DNA of 64,000 bases, taken from positions 3,057,970-3,121,969 of the forward strand of contig NZ_CP087263.1 of NCBI RefSeq assembly GCF_020923435.1, in the 5' to 3' direction. The notes below the pieces were generated by a model that did not search any database, was not told the DNA's origin, and saw only the letters and a list, made by a program, of their open reading frames with translations. Source of the DNA: Brevibacillus humidisoli. Its GTDB lineage: Bacteria > Bacillota > Bacilli > Brevibacillales > Brevibacillaceae. Positions 7,962 through 16,300 of the stretch are shown here, piece after piece. Each line of letters begins with the position of its first letter. Within the stretch, counting starts at the first letter, position 1. A program made the position numbers and the translations under genes.

Positions 7962-8678
7962 CTATTTCGTAGATGGTTGGGTAGGCCAATCAATCGGAAT
8001 GGCGTATTCGATCGGGTCGACCGCCCCCGCTTCACGGAATCCTTTGATGCGCAGACGGCAGCTGTCGCATACACCGCAGGCGGCCGACTCACCTTGGTAA
8101 CAAGAAGTTGTCAGGTGATACGGAACTTGCAGCGCAAGTCCGAGGCGGATCGTATCCGCCTTGCTGGCGTGAAGCAGAGGGGCCTCGATCGACAACTGGC
8201 CCTCTTCTGTGCCAAGCCGCGTTGCCAGCCGAGCCGCCTGCTCCATCGCCTCAATAAAGACGGGGCGACAATCGGGATAGCCGCTGAAATCGACGGCGCT
8301 CACCCCGATGTAAATCGCAGACGCGCCGACTACTTCTGCATAAGCGGTGGCCATGGACAGAAAGATCAGATTGCGGGCCGGGACGTACGTCGCAGGAATC
8401 CCATCCTCCACACCGTCTGTGGAGACGGGTATCGTCTCGTCCGTCAAAGCGCTGCCGCCAATATCACGCAAAAAACTGGTGGCGACAATCTGGTGCCGCT
8501 CTACTTGGTAGTAAGCTGCTATCTGCTTGGCCTGCTCCACTTCACGATTGTGCCGCTGTCCATAGTCAAAGGTGAGCGGGTACAGCTCATATCCCCGCTC
8601 TCGGGCGATTCCCATGCAGGTCGTACTGTCAAGACCACCGCTCAGTACGACAACGGCTCTCTTTTGTTTGCTGTTCAA
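7962..8678 (-). CDS. queC: 7-cyano-7-deazaguanine synthase QueC
   Basis: 238-residue ATP-dependent enzyme that converts 7-carboxy-7-deazaguanine and ammonia to preQ0. It shows the PP-loop (VVVLSGGLDSTTC near residues 9-21) and a zinc site CYQGESAACGVCDSC close to the C-terminus. I chose the TTG at 8678 because GAGAGGAGGAGG lies six bases before it. The ATG at 8717 would overlap queE and lacks a site. Confidence 0.97.
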   Translation of the reverse strand: MNSKQKRAVVVLSGGLDSTTCMGIARERGYELYPLTFDYGQRHNREVEQAKQIAAYYQVERHQIVATSFLRDIGGSALTDETIPVSTDGVEDGIPATYVPARNLIFLSMATAYAEVVGASAIYIGVSAVDFSGYPDCRPVFIEAMEQAARLATRLGTEEGQLSIEAPLLHASKADTIRLGLALQVPYHLTTSCYQGESAACGVCDSCRLRIKGFREAGAVDPIEYAIPIDWPTQPSTK

Positions 8679-8709
8679 AAACGGCCTCCTCCTCTCGGCA
8701 AAAAGCGGG

Positions 8710-9420
8710 TTACACACCGCGTGTCTCCGGGTGCCAGATCACCTTGTGTATCTGCATGTTCAACTTCACATCTTTACGACCGCTGGCCAGGATCAGCTCT
8801 ACCAGCCGCGCTGGCGGCATCGTCTCCCAAACCGGGCTGAACAGCGGCAGCGCAGCTGTCTGGCAGCGATCCAGCACCTCGCATGCAGCCTGAAAGTCTC
8901 GCTCGTCAGCAATCACGAACTTCAGTTCATCCTGCGCTCCCAGCAGCGATAGATTTTCCGCGATCATACGCTCTGCCTCACCACTGGCCGGGAGCTTCCA
9001 GTCCATGACGAAACGCAGTTTGCCTCCTGCATCTTCCTCTGTCTGGCGCAGCTGGACAAACGGCGCTAGTGAAACAGCACCGTTCGTCTCAACATGCAGA
9101 TCCTGCACACAGGAGACTTCGCTCAACGCTTTAACCAATGCCAGTGACTTCTCACCGTGCATCAGCGGTTCACCGCCGGTTAGACAGACGTATGAGTTGC
9201 CGTAGCCATCCACCTGTGCGACGATCTCGCCAATCGTCGCATAAAAGGCGGGCTGGTGAGGGGCGTAGCTGTAAGTCGTATCGCACCAGGTGCAGCGCAG
9301 ATTACAGTTGAACACCCGGACAAAGGTAGTCGGAAAGCCTGCCTTTGCTCCTTCCCCTTCGACCGTCTGGAAGATTTCCACCATCGGCAGTCTCATTGTA
9401 CGATGATCCGCGACAGTCAT
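8710..9420 (-). CDS. queE: 7-carboxy-7-deazaguanine synthase QueE
   Basis: 236-residue radical-SAM enzyme that contracts the ring of 6-carboxy-tetrahydropterin. The cluster motif is CNLRCTWC (Cx3Cx2C), preceded by EIFQTVEGEGAKAGFPTTFV and followed by the SAM-binding GGEPLMH. The start at 9420 overlaps the queD stop as TAATG and has GGAGG seven bases upstream, so the two genes are translationally coupled. Confidence 0.97.
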   Translation of the reverse strand: MTVADHRTMRLPMVEIFQTVEGEGAKAGFPTTFVRVFNCNLRCTWCDTTYSYAPHQPAFYATIGEIVAQVDGYGNSYVCLTGGEPLMHGEKSLALVKALSEVSCVQDLHVETNGAVSLAPFVQLRQTEEDAGGKLRFVMDWKLPASGEAERMIAENLSLLGAQDELKFVIADERDFQAACEVLDRCQTAALPLFSPVWETMPPARLVELILASGRKDVKLNMQIHKVIWHPETRGV

Positions 9421-9896
9421 TACGCTTCCTCCATCCATTCCCGCTTCAGGGTACCGTAGCTGTTGGGGGTCTCGTACAACTTCAGCTCTTCAATCCGGAA
9501 TCCGGACGCCTTCAGGCCCTTCTCCGCGAGCGCCTGTTCGATCTCCTCCCAGATCCAGACCAGCAGGTTCTCCACCGATGTGTTCATCGGTGGCAGCGTC
9601 TCATTAAGGTATCTGTGATCCAGCCGCCCTTTCAGGCGCTCTTCGTAGATCGACTTGATCTCTCCAAAGTCGATGCTCATGCCGATCTCGTTGGGATAGC
9701 CGCTGATCGTCACCTCCAGGCGGTAGGTATGACCATGCAGACTGATACATTTTCCCTCGTAGTTGTGCATGTGATGAGCCGCATCAAACGTAAACACCTT
9801 GGTGATGGCAACACGCTTGCTGTGATAGCGCAGTTGTTCGGGCCTGATATCACGGTGCAGCTGTTGGAGCTTGCGCGGAACCTCAAAAGCAGCCAT
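9420..9896 (-). CDS. queD: 6-carboxy-5,6,7,8-tetrahydropterin synthase QueD
   Basis: 158-residue PTPS-family enzyme, first committed step from dihydroneopterin triphosphate to preQ0. Zinc ligands are visible in FDAAHH and in CISLHGHTY, where the Cys is the catalytic base; the Glu of ELKLYETPNS is the substrate anchor. The start at 9896 follows GGGAGGTG; the in-frame ATGs at 9920 and 9917 have weaker sites. About 25 residues precede the core (VPRKLQQLHRDIRPEQLRYH), slightly longer than usual. First gene of the operon, behind the preQ1 leader. Confidence 0.95.
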   Translation of the reverse strand: MAAFEVPRKLQQLHRDIRPEQLRYHSKRVAITKVFTFDAAHHMHNYEGKCISLHGHTYRLEVTISGYPNEIGMSIDFGEIKSIYEERLKGRLDHRYLNETLPPMNTSVENLLVWIWEEIEQALAEKGLKASGFRIEELKLYETPNSYGTLKREWMEEA

Positions 9897-9982
9897 CTTC
9901 CGTTCACCTCCCAGCATCAAATGCTGTCTCTTTTCACGTGGCTTTCACACTGCCAGCGACGGTTGATCGACATGCCCCCAAT

Positions 9983-10020
9983 AAAAAAACCACCCTGCAC
10001 CAGGCATCAAGCACAGGTGG
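9983..10020 (-). terminator. Leader terminator of the que operon
   Basis: On the minus strand CCACCTGTGC (10020-10011) pairs with GTGCAGGGTGG (10000-9990), with one bulge and some G-U pairs, followed by seven T (9989-9983). No minus-strand gene lies upstream, so this is an attenuator in the queD leader, not the end of another transcript. Confidence 0.75.
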
Positions 10021-10093
10021 AGAGTGGTGTTGTCGTCACTTGTCCGAATCGGTTACGAGAATGAATTCGTTACATTCGTTAGTGAATCACTCT

Positions 10094-10136
10094 CCCCTAG
10101 TTTTGTTTTACGAGAGGAGGGGGTTTCGAACTCTCG
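10094..10136 (-). promoter_or_regulatory. PreQ1 class I riboswitch aptamer
   Basis: Minus strand: CGAGAG (10136-10131) pairs with CTCTCG (10116-10111) to form P1, enclosing a loop that starts TTCGAAA and continues with five C. The A-rich tail TAAAACAAAACTA and then GGGG (10097-10094) follow; GGGG can pair with the loop C's to form the P2 pseudoknot. This is the layout of preQ1-I aptamers, and it sits ahead of preQ1 biosynthesis genes. Confidence 0.82.
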
Positions 10137-10153
10137 ATCACGTCGCTCTATCC

Positions 10154-10182
10154 ATCATAGCAGAAGGACATTTCGATGAGAA
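10154..10182 (-). promoter_or_regulatory. Promoter of the que operon
   Basis: Minus strand TTCTCA (10182-10177), 17 bases, TATGAT (10159-10154) with an extended -10 TGC. The start would fall a few bases before the riboswitch. Confidence 0.6.
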
Positions 10183-10214
10183 GCAAAAAGTTTTGCCGCA
10201 AGTGCAAAAGCCAG

Positions 10215-10243
10215 TTGACAAACGTTCCGCTCCCCGGTACAGT
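10215..10243 (+). promoter_or_regulatory. Promoter of the cystine-type ABC operon
   Basis: TTGACA (10215-10220), 17 bases, TACAGT (10238-10243), about 40 bases before the binding-protein ATG. Confidence 0.7.
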
Positions 10244-10283
10244 ACAAGAATATAAATCATATCGGTTTAGTGGGGGATTCAAA

Positions 10284-11135
10284 ATGAAAAAACTTCTTGC
10301 GATTGCATCAACCGTATTCCTGCTCGCTCTTACCGGCTGCGGCACCTCAGGTACGACTGGTTCATCCGGCACGCCGGAATCTGCCGGACAGACGTCCCAA
10401 GAGCAAGCTCCTGCCGAACAAGCAGAGGCGCAAAACCTGCTGGAAAAGATCAAGGCCGAGGGGAAACTGCTCATCGGTACAGAGGGAACCTACGCACCGT
10501 TTACTTTCCACGATGACTCCGGCAAGCTGACCGGCTTTGATGTCGAGTTGGCGGCTGAGATTGCCAAGCGGATCGGCGTAGAACCAGTATTTATGGAGAC
10601 CCAGTGGGACGCGATGTTTGCCGGTCTTGACGCCGAACGGTTTGACATGATCGCCAACCAGGTGGGAATTCGACCAGACCGGCAGGAAAAGTACGACTTT
10701 TCCAAGCCATACGTAACCTCTACAGCTGTACTGGTCGTTCATAAAGAGAACAATACGGTAGATGGATTTGAAGACATCAAAGGATTAAAGGCGGCTCAGA
10801 CGCTGACCAGCAACCTGACTGACATCGCCCGTGAAAACGGGGCCGAGATCGTTGGCGTAGAAGGATTCAACCAGGCGATAGATCTGCTGTCATCAAAACG
10901 GGTCGATGTGACGATCAACGATGGTCTGTCACTGTTGGACTTCCTAAAGCAAAAACCGGAGACCCCGATCAAGATGGTCGCCAAACACCCAGACGCAGCC
11001 CAGAACGGCTTCATGTTCCGCAAAGGAAATCCGGAGCTGGTTGAAGCTGTCAATCAGGCTCTGGATGAAATGATGAAAGACGGAACGTATCTGAAAATCT
11101 CTGAGAAATGGTTTGGTGCGGATGTTTCCAAGTGA
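10284..11135 (+). CDS. tcyA: Amino-acid ABC transporter substrate-binding lipoprotein, TcyA-like (L-cystine)
   Basis: 283-residue lipoprotein ([19 protein letters not shown] lipobox) of the polar amino-acid family 3 binding proteins. The segments [50 protein letters not shown] and the end [12 protein letters not shown] closely follow B. subtilis TcyA as I recall it, which makes L-cystine the most likely ligand. The ATG at 10284 follows GGGGGA; the longer open frame upstream crosses the promoter and is not used. First of three genes, overlapping the permease. Confidence 0.88.
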   Translation: MKKLLAIASTVFLLALTGCGTSGTTGSSGTPESAGQTSQEQAPAEQAEAQNLLEKIKAEGKLLIGTEGTYAPFTFHDDSGKLTGFDVELAAEIAKRIGVEPVFMETQWDAMFAGLDAERFDMIANQVGIRPDRQEKYDFSKPYVTSTAVLVVHKENNTVDGFEDIKGLKAAQTLTSNLTDIARENGAEIVGVEGFNQAIDLLSSKRVDVTINDGLSLLDFLKQKPETPIKMVAKHPDAAQNGFMFRKGNPELVEAVNQALDEMMKDGTYLKISEKWFGADVSK

Positions 11136-11823
11136 ATGGTTCGCTAACCCGGAACGGATCAACCGTCTGATCGATATCGCGCAAAGCTCCTTTCCCCATC
11201 TGGTGAAAGGAGCCTTGCTCTATTCACTGACCCTCGCCGTGGTCTCCTTTGCGATTGGATTGGTGCTCGCGATCTTGACGGCACTGGCTCGCATCTCCGG
11301 CGTCAAGCTGCTGGAAGGAATCGCCCGTACTTATATTTCGATCATTCGCGGGACGCCGATGCTGGTACAGTTGTTCATCATTTTTTACGGACTGCCTAAC
11401 ATCGGCTGGACACTGGATCCGATTCCATCTGCGATCATCGGCTTTTCCCTTAATGTGGGAGCGTACGGTTCCGAGATCGTCCGTGCCGCCATCCTGTCGA
11501 TCCCAAAGGGCCAATGGGAAGCCGCCTTTTCCATCGGGATGTCCTATCGTCAGGCTCTGCAGCGGATCATCCTGCCACAGGCGGCTCGTGTCTCCATACC
11601 GCCGCTGGCCAACTCTTTTATCAGTCTGGTCAAGGACACATCGCTGGCCGCCGTCATTCTTGTGCCGGAGATGTTTCGCAAGGCCCAGGAAATTGCCGCT
11701 GCCACCTACGAACCGTTGCTGATCTACAGCGAAGCGGCGCTCATCTATTGGGTGATCTGCATGGTGCTGGCGTTGATCCAGGACAAAATCGAACAGCGAT
11801 TAGACCGCTATGTCGCGCGATAA
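11122..11823 (+). CDS. tcyB: Amino-acid ABC transporter permease, TcyB-like
   Basis: 233-residue HisM/GlnP-type membrane protein, about five helices, with the EAA-type coupling loop around [22 protein letters not shown]. It overlaps the end of the binding-protein gene by 14 bases. Another ATG nine bases earlier (11113) is equally possible because neither has a clear ribosome site. It forms the membrane channel with the neighbouring ATPase. Confidence 0.9.
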   Translation: MFPSEWFANPERINRLIDIAQSSFPHLVKGALLYSLTLAVVSFAIGLVLAILTALARISGVKLLEGIARTYISIIRGTPMLVQLFIIFYGLPNIGWTLDPIPSAIIGFSLNVGAYGSEIVRAAILSIPKGQWEAAFSIGMSYRQALQRIILPQAARVSIPPLANSFISLVKDTSLAAVILVPEMFRKAQEIAAATYEPLLIYSEAALIYWVICMVLALIQDKIEQRLDRYVAR

Positions 11824-11836
11824 GGAGAGTACTGAG

Positions 11837-12571
11837 ATGATTTCCATCCGACAACTGCACAAGCGCTTTGATTCGCTGAACGTCTTGAAAGGTATCGACC
11901 TGACCATCGAGCAGGGGAAAGTGATCGTCATCATCGGCCCTTCCGGATCAGGCAAGACAACTCTGCTGCGCTGCATGAATATTCTGGAGATCCCCACCTC
12001 CGGTTTGGTTCGCATCGGTGACGTTGAACTGGACTTCTCCGGCAAAACGGATAAAAAGCGAATCCTGCAGCTCCGCAAGCAAACCGGCATGGTCTTCCAG
12101 TCGTTTAACCTGTTTCCGCACATGACCGCCATCGAAAACGTGATGGAAGGACCGCTCACCGTCAAAGGAGAGAGTAGAGAAACAGCCCGTCAAAAGGCAA
12201 AAGCACTGCTGGCCAAGGTAGGCTTGGCCGAAAAAGCGGACCACTATCCCTTCCAGCTGTCCGGGGGACAGCAGCAGCGGATTGGCATCGCCCGTGCGCT
12301 GGCGATGGATCCGAAAGTGATGCTGTTCGATGAACCAACCTCGGCACTTGATCCAGAGCTGGTCGCTGAGGTGCTGAAAGTGATCAAAGAGCTGGCTCTG
12401 GAAGGGATGACGATGGTCGTCGTCACCCATGAGATGAGCTTTGCCCGCGAAGTGGCTGATGAAGTGATCTTTATGGACGGTGGCGTGATTCTGGAGCGCG
12501 GCACACCTGAAGAGCTGTTTAACCGTCCGCAACAAGAGCGGACCAGGCAGTTTTTGCAGCATATTCACTAA
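11837..12571 (+). CDS. tcyC: Amino-acid ABC transporter ATP-binding protein, TcyC-like
   Basis: 244-residue ATPase with Walker [11 protein letters not shown]-loop [11 protein letters not shown], signature [15 protein letters not shown], Walker [15 protein letters not shown] and switch VTHEM. The ATG at 11837 follows GGAGAG 14 bases after the permease stop. Last gene of the operon; a strong hairpin terminator follows 12 bases later. Confidence 0.93.
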   Translation: MISIRQLHKRFDSLNVLKGIDLTIEQGKVIVIIGPSGSGKTTLLRCMNILEIPTSGLVRIGDVELDFSGKTDKKRILQLRKQTGMVFQSFNLFPHMTAIENVMEGPLTVKGESRETARQKAKALLAKVGLAEKADHYPFQLSGGQQQRIGIARALAMDPKVMLFDEPTSALDPELVAEVLKVIKELALEGMTMVVVTHEMSFAREVADEVIFMDGGVILERGTPEELFNRPQQERTRQFLQHIH

Positions 12572-12583
12572 TCCTGTAGGGAA

Positions 12584-12620
12584 AAGCCATGCCCCACCAA
12601 ACAGTGTGTGGGCATGGCTT
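12584..12620 (+). terminator. Terminator of the tcyABC operon
   Basis: AAGCCATGCCC (12584-12594) and GGGCATGGCTT (12610-12620) form a perfect 11-bp stem followed by GTTTACTG. It also faces the end of the small convergent gene at 12629. Confidence 0.8.
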
Positions 12621-12628
12621 GTTTACTG

Positions 12629-12808
12629 TCAGTACGGTCTGCGCCTTCTAGGACGGCAGCATCTCGGCGGACAGAAATCGCAGAAATCCGGACAACGGCG
12701 TCTTGGCGGTCTACGCCGATATTGGACCAGACGGCGATATGGCGAATCGTCGTACGGTGAATCGTAATACGGCATTTCATGATAATACACGAAGCAACAT
12801 CCTCTCAT
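12629..12808 (-). CDS. Small Cys/Arg/Pro/Tyr-rich protein, spore-coat-like
   Basis: 59 codons from ATG 12808 to TGA: MRGCCFVYYHEMPYYDSPYD, then DSPYRRLVQYRRRPPRRRCP and DFCDFCPPRCCRPRRRRPY. Low complexity with paired Cys and Tyr-Asp-Ser-Pro repeats is typical of small spore-coat or crust peptides. The ribosome site is weak (TAGAGAACAGAAA). It ends just before the tcyABC terminator. The strongly patterned translation, compared with the other frames, is the reason for calling it. Function unknown. Confidence 0.5.
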   Translation of the reverse strand: MRGCCFVYYHEMPYYDSPYDDSPYRRLVQYRRRPPRRRCPDFCDFCPPRCCRPRRRRPY

Positions 12809-12970
12809 TTTCTGTTCTCTAGAAACGTCGCTCTAGCTGCGTAGACCATCCATACACAGGAAGAAGCCAGGGGGGAGTACGGATGATGGGATACTTGGAA
12901 TGGAAGATCGATGGGGCAGGTAGATGATCGAGTACCGCTGCATGCTGCGCCCCCCTATAGCAAGTCTCAC

Positions 12971-13048
12971 TTAGTCGTCCCAGAAAGCGAAGATGATCAC
13001 GATGATCACGATGATCCAGATAAACCCGTCATCATTACGTTTGCCCAT
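12971..13048 (-). CDS. YjcZ-like single-helix peptide
   Basis: 25 residues (MGKRNDDGFIWIIVIIVIIF ending AFWDD) preceded by a strong GGAGGAGGG site. A charged head, GF, and one all-Ile/Val/Phe transmembrane helix match the YjcZ type of sporulation-associated mini-proteins in Bacilli. No other gene was found in 12809-13308. Confidence 0.65.
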   Translation of the reverse strand: MGKRNDDGFIWIIVIIVIIFAFWDD

Positions 13049-13308
13049 TTCCCTCCTCCTCTCTCCCAGACGCTTTGGCAGTCTACCTATCCGGCGCTGC
13101 CAGTAGTTTACTTTATGGCTGTTAGCCTGTCTTTGCTTGGACACCTGCATAAGGGGGAGGGAAAAAGGGCAGCCATCATACGCTGTTTACAATACCTTTA
13201 TCGAAACTCCATCATATCTAAACCGTTTCTTAATAGAACTAGATTACGATGAAGTTGTCAGACCCTGCGATGGACATAGCGTCCCCAATTCTCCACTTTT
13301 TGGCCGCC

Positions 13309-14421
13309 CTAGGTTGCCGGCCGGAAAGTGGGCTTTTTTTTCTCCACCTCCGTCATCAGAACGAGATACATCGCGTGCGACCAGACAAGCGGACAGGCAG
13401 GCGGGCCAGCATGCGCTGTCCATCTGTCGTACATGTCAGGATTTATCATGACGTCCTGCACCTGTTCGGGCAGTCCTCGTTCGCTCCACTTCGTTTCCAT
13501 CCAGTCTAGAATCTCTACTGCTTTTGGTCGCTCCCCCACCTGTAGGTAAAACCATCCCAACCAGGCCGACAAGAGCAGCCATTGCCCACCTCCGTAGTAC
13601 AGATCCTGTGGATAGCGGTGTACCCCCTGTCCGCGCACCAGTTCCTGCTCCATCTGTCGAACTGTCCGAGTCATCCGTCCATCCTCGGGTTCGACCAGTC
13701 TAAAGGGCACCGAGAGCCACAACAAGCTGGCATCGACCCCGGGATGGCCGATCGACTTGACAAACTTGCCGCCTCTGACGCCATCCTGCAAGACGTACTG
13801 TCGGATCGCTTCACACGCTTCAGCCACTTTCTTTCGTTTCTGTGGCAAATACGCAACAATGGCAGCTAAACCGCCGTAGACAGCAGCCAATGTCGCCGGA
13901 TGGAACCGATCACCTAACTCCTCCCAACAGTCAAAACACGGAAGCCTCCAACAAGTCAGCAAGTAATCAACGATCAACTCAACAGCTGACTGAGTGGCCC
14001 CAGAGAGTGCCGTCCCTCCACTCATCCGTAAGTGCTCGGCTATTCCCCACAGCAGTACACCGTATCCGTCTAATTGAAAGTTCCCCCATTCTTCTCTCCC
14101 CTCATCACCATCAATGGTATAGCGCGTGTGTAAAAACTGATCCTGATCGATTGCAGTCTTGCCGCTGCGCACCTGTTCCATCACACGCTGAGCCTTTCCT
14201 TGGTGTTTCAGCAGCACATAAGAGCACCACTCGTAGAAGCGGCGAGCTGGTCCATGCTCCCCCATCCTGTCCAACGCATAGACGGCAAACGTGCCGTCTC
14301 TCAGCCATACGTATCGATACGCTGGATATGTGGAGCAGGCGATAATCGCCCCCGCAGGGTGTTGATGGGCACGGATGATCTTGATGCTCTCAGTCACGTA
14401 TGCAGACAATCTCCTCGACAA
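13309..14421 (-). CDS. GH15-family glucoamylase-like hydrolase, catalytic domain only
   Basis: 370 residues resembling the (alpha/alpha)6 barrel of GH15 glucoamylases, glucodextranases and trehalases, but without the N-terminal beta-sandwich present in the 650-residue paralogue at 19172. Visible are YRYVWLRDGTFAVYALDRMG (substrate WxRD motif), DCWEELGDRFHPATLAAVYG (acidic catalytic motif) and PLVWSHAMYLVL near the C-terminus. There is no signal peptide, so it acts in the cytoplasm. A TTG start at 14421 follows GGGGGG/GAGAGG, 16 bases after malG. Likely role: releasing glucose from imported maltodextrins. Confidence 0.85.
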   Translation of the reverse strand: MSRRLSAYVTESIKIIRAHQHPAGAIIACSTYPAYRYVWLRDGTFAVYALDRMGEHGPARRFYEWCSYVLLKHQGKAQRVMEQVRSGKTAIDQDQFLHTRYTIDGDEGREEWGNFQLDGYGVLLWGIAEHLRMSGGTALSGATQSAVELIVDYLLTCWRLPCFDCWEELGDRFHPATLAAVYGGLAAIVAYLPQKRKKVAEACEAIRQYVLQDGVRGGKFVKSIGHPGVDASLLWLSVPFRLVEPEDGRMTRTVRQMEQELVRGQGVHRYPQDLYYGGGQWLLLSAWLGWFYLQVGERPKAVEILDWMETKWSERGLPEQVQDVMINPDMYDRWTAHAGPPACPLVWSHAMYLVLMTEVEKKKPTFRPAT

Positions 14422-14437
14422 TCCTCTCCCCCCTTGA

Positions 14438-15265
14438 TTATCCTTTGGTTCCCCCTGATGTTAGTCCGGCCACCAGGTACTTTTGGGCAATCAAGAATAC
14501 AACCAGTACCGGCAGGGTGACGATGATCGCTCCGGCGGAGAGATAGTGCCAGTCTGCATTGAACTGGTTGACGAACTGCTGCAAGCCAATCGGCAAGGTA
14601 TACATCGTTTGATCAGACATAAAGGTGAGCGCGATCAGAAACTCATTCCAGGCTGTAATAAAGGCGTAAAAAGCGGTCACCGCTACACCAGGGATGGAGA
14701 GCGGCAGGACGATACGGTAAAAGGTGCCGAAATGAGACAGACCGTCAACACGGGCGGCTTCCTCCAGTTCGTAGGGCACAGTGTCAAAAAAATTCTTCAG
14801 CATCATCACGCAAAACGGCACAGCTACCGTGCAGTAGGCGAGTATCAGGCCGAGATAGTTGTTTAACAGCCCGAGCGAGTTGACAATCTTATAGAGCGGA
14901 ATGATCAGCAACGCCCCTGGAAACATCTGGGTCAAGAAGAAACCATAATGAATGGCCCGCTTGCCGGCAAACTTGAAGCGGGACAAGGCATAGGCAGCTG
15001 TCGTCGACAAAGCCAGCGCGACAAGCGAGGTCAGCAGGGCAACCAGAAAACTGTTCGCCATCCATCGCAGAAACACGCCGTCTGCTCTGGTCAGCACATG
15101 CACGTAGTTCTCCCAGGTAAAGGTCTGCGGGATGAGGTGAAGTTCGGTGGAGAACACTTCCGCCCGCTGCTTAAAGCTGGTCATCATAATCCACAGCACG
15201 GGAAATACGGCAATAAAGGAAGCCAGCAACAGCAGGAGATGCACCCACCAATGGGATCGGGTCAC
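14438..15265 (-). CDS. Carbohydrate ABC transporter permease, MalG type
   Basis: 275-residue permease with six predicted helices and the coupling motif EEAARVDGLSHFGTFYRIVLP. The C-terminal GLTSGGTKG tail is typical of MalG-type proteins. Its start lies one base after the stop of the MalF-type gene. Pairs with it to form the channel for the MalE-type binding protein. Confidence 0.93.
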   Translation of the reverse strand: MTRSHWWVHLLLLLASFIAVFPVLWIMMTSFKQRAEVFSTELHLIPQTFTWENYVHVLTRADGVFLRWMANSFLVALLTSLVALALSTTAAYALSRFKFAGKRAIHYGFFLTQMFPGALLIIPLYKIVNSLGLLNNYLGLILAYCTVAVPFCVMMLKNFFDTVPYELEEAARVDGLSHFGTFYRIVLPLSIPGVAVTAFYAFITAWNEFLIALTFMSDQTMYTLPIGLQQFVNQFNADWHYLSAGAIIVTLPVLVVFLIAQKYLVAGLTSGGTKG

Positions 15266-15266
15266 G

Positions 15267-16187
15267 TCAGTAGTACACCCCCTCGTTGCTGTTCTCCTTG
15301 AGCAGTCGTTGGTACAGCAAGGTAAAGGCGAGCAGGAAACTTAAAATGACCACACCATAGGTGGCGGCCAGCCCGAAGTTCCAGTTCATAAACCCCTCTT
15401 GGTAAGCATAGGTGACCAGGATCTGTGTAGAGCGTGCTGGACCGCCTCGGGTCACAAGATAAATGATGTTGAACATATTGAACGTCCAGATCACGCCAAG
15501 TACCGTAGCTGTTGCAGCCACAGGCTTTAACAGCGGCAGCGTGATCGTCCAGAATTGTCTCCATGGAGTGGCGCCGTCTACACGAGCCGCCTCATACAAG
15601 CTCTGGGGAATACCCTGCAGCCCTCCCAATAGGGTGATCATCATAAACGGCACTCCAATCCATATGTTTACGATAATGACTGACACCATTGCCCAGAAGC
15701 TGTCCCCCAACCAGGGAATTGGGGCAAATCCCAGCTTCGCCAGGAGGATGTTGAACACTCCGTACGATTGGTTGTACATCCACGTCCAGGAAAACGCGCT
15801 GATAAATGATGGCACCGCCCACGGCACCACCAACACCATCCTGTAGATGCCTCGTCCCCTGATGTTTCGGTTCAGCAGCAACGCCAGGATCAGACCAATC
15901 GTAAAATGGAAAAACACGTTGACAAACGTCCAGATGAGCGTTTGGATGATGACGTCGCGAAACACAGACTCAGGCTGCAGCATCGATGAAAACAAATCAA
16001 TGTAATGTTTTAGTCCGATGAACTCCCAACTGGCCGGGGCAAACTTGCTGCCCATATTGTACTGGGTCATATTGGTGAAGCTGTAGATCACTCCTTGTAG
16101 CAACGGATAAAACACCAACAAGGCCATCACCACAATCACTGGAGCCAAAAAGAGATAGGCAATCCACCAGTTGCTGCGAGTTGCCAA
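15267..16187 (-). CDS. Carbohydrate ABC transporter permease, MalF type
   Basis: 306-residue permease (LATRSNWWIAYLFLAPVIVV first helix) with the loop YEAARVDGATPWRQFWTITLP. A TTG start at 16187 is preferred because AAGGAGG lies eight bases before it. The longer frame to 16235 begins inside the hairpin upstream. Separated from the malE-like gene by 113 bases containing a stable stem-loop. Confidence 0.92.
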   Translation of the reverse strand: MATRSNWWIAYLFLAPVIVVMALLVFYPLLQGVIYSFTNMTQYNMGSKFAPASWEFIGLKHYIDLFSSMLQPESVFRDVIIQTLIWTFVNVFFHFTIGLILALLLNRNIRGRGIYRMVLVVPWAVPSFISAFSWTWMYNQSYGVFNILLAKLGFAPIPWLGDSFWAMVSVIIVNIWIGVPFMMITLLGGLQGIPQSLYEAARVDGATPWRQFWTITLPLLKPVAATATVLGVIWTFNMFNIIYLVTRGGPARSTQILVTYAYQEGFMNWNFGLAATYGVVILSFLLAFTLLYQRLLKENSNEGVYY

Positions 16188-16237
16188 GCATCCCGCCTCC
16201 TTTCCTGGCAATCGTTTTAGACCGCCTACAACCACGG

Positions 16238-16270
16238 AAGGGAAGAGGGAATCTTGAGCCCCTCTCCCTT
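16238..16270 (-). promoter_or_regulatory. Intercistronic hairpin between binding protein and permease genes
   Basis: AAGGGAAGAGGG and CCCTCTCCCTT can pair (one bulge) in the malE-malF gap. Such hairpins commonly protect the upstream mRNA or attenuate read-through, so that binding protein exceeds permease. There is no clear U tract, so it is not a full terminator. Confidence 0.5.
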
Positions 16271-16300
16271 TCCCAAGAGTTGCAGCCTATTGTCGTGCGC

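Noticed and set aside
10118-10150. TTCGAA loop that resembled a tRNA T-arm
   Set aside because: The flanking strands do not pair as a T stem and no D or anticodon arms are present. The same bases fit P1 and the loop of a preQ1-I aptamer.
12568-12780. 70-codon minus-strand frame at the tcyABC terminator
   Set aside because: It overlaps a better frame (12629-12808) with strongly patterned Cys/Tyr/Arg composition, and it crosses the terminator hairpin.
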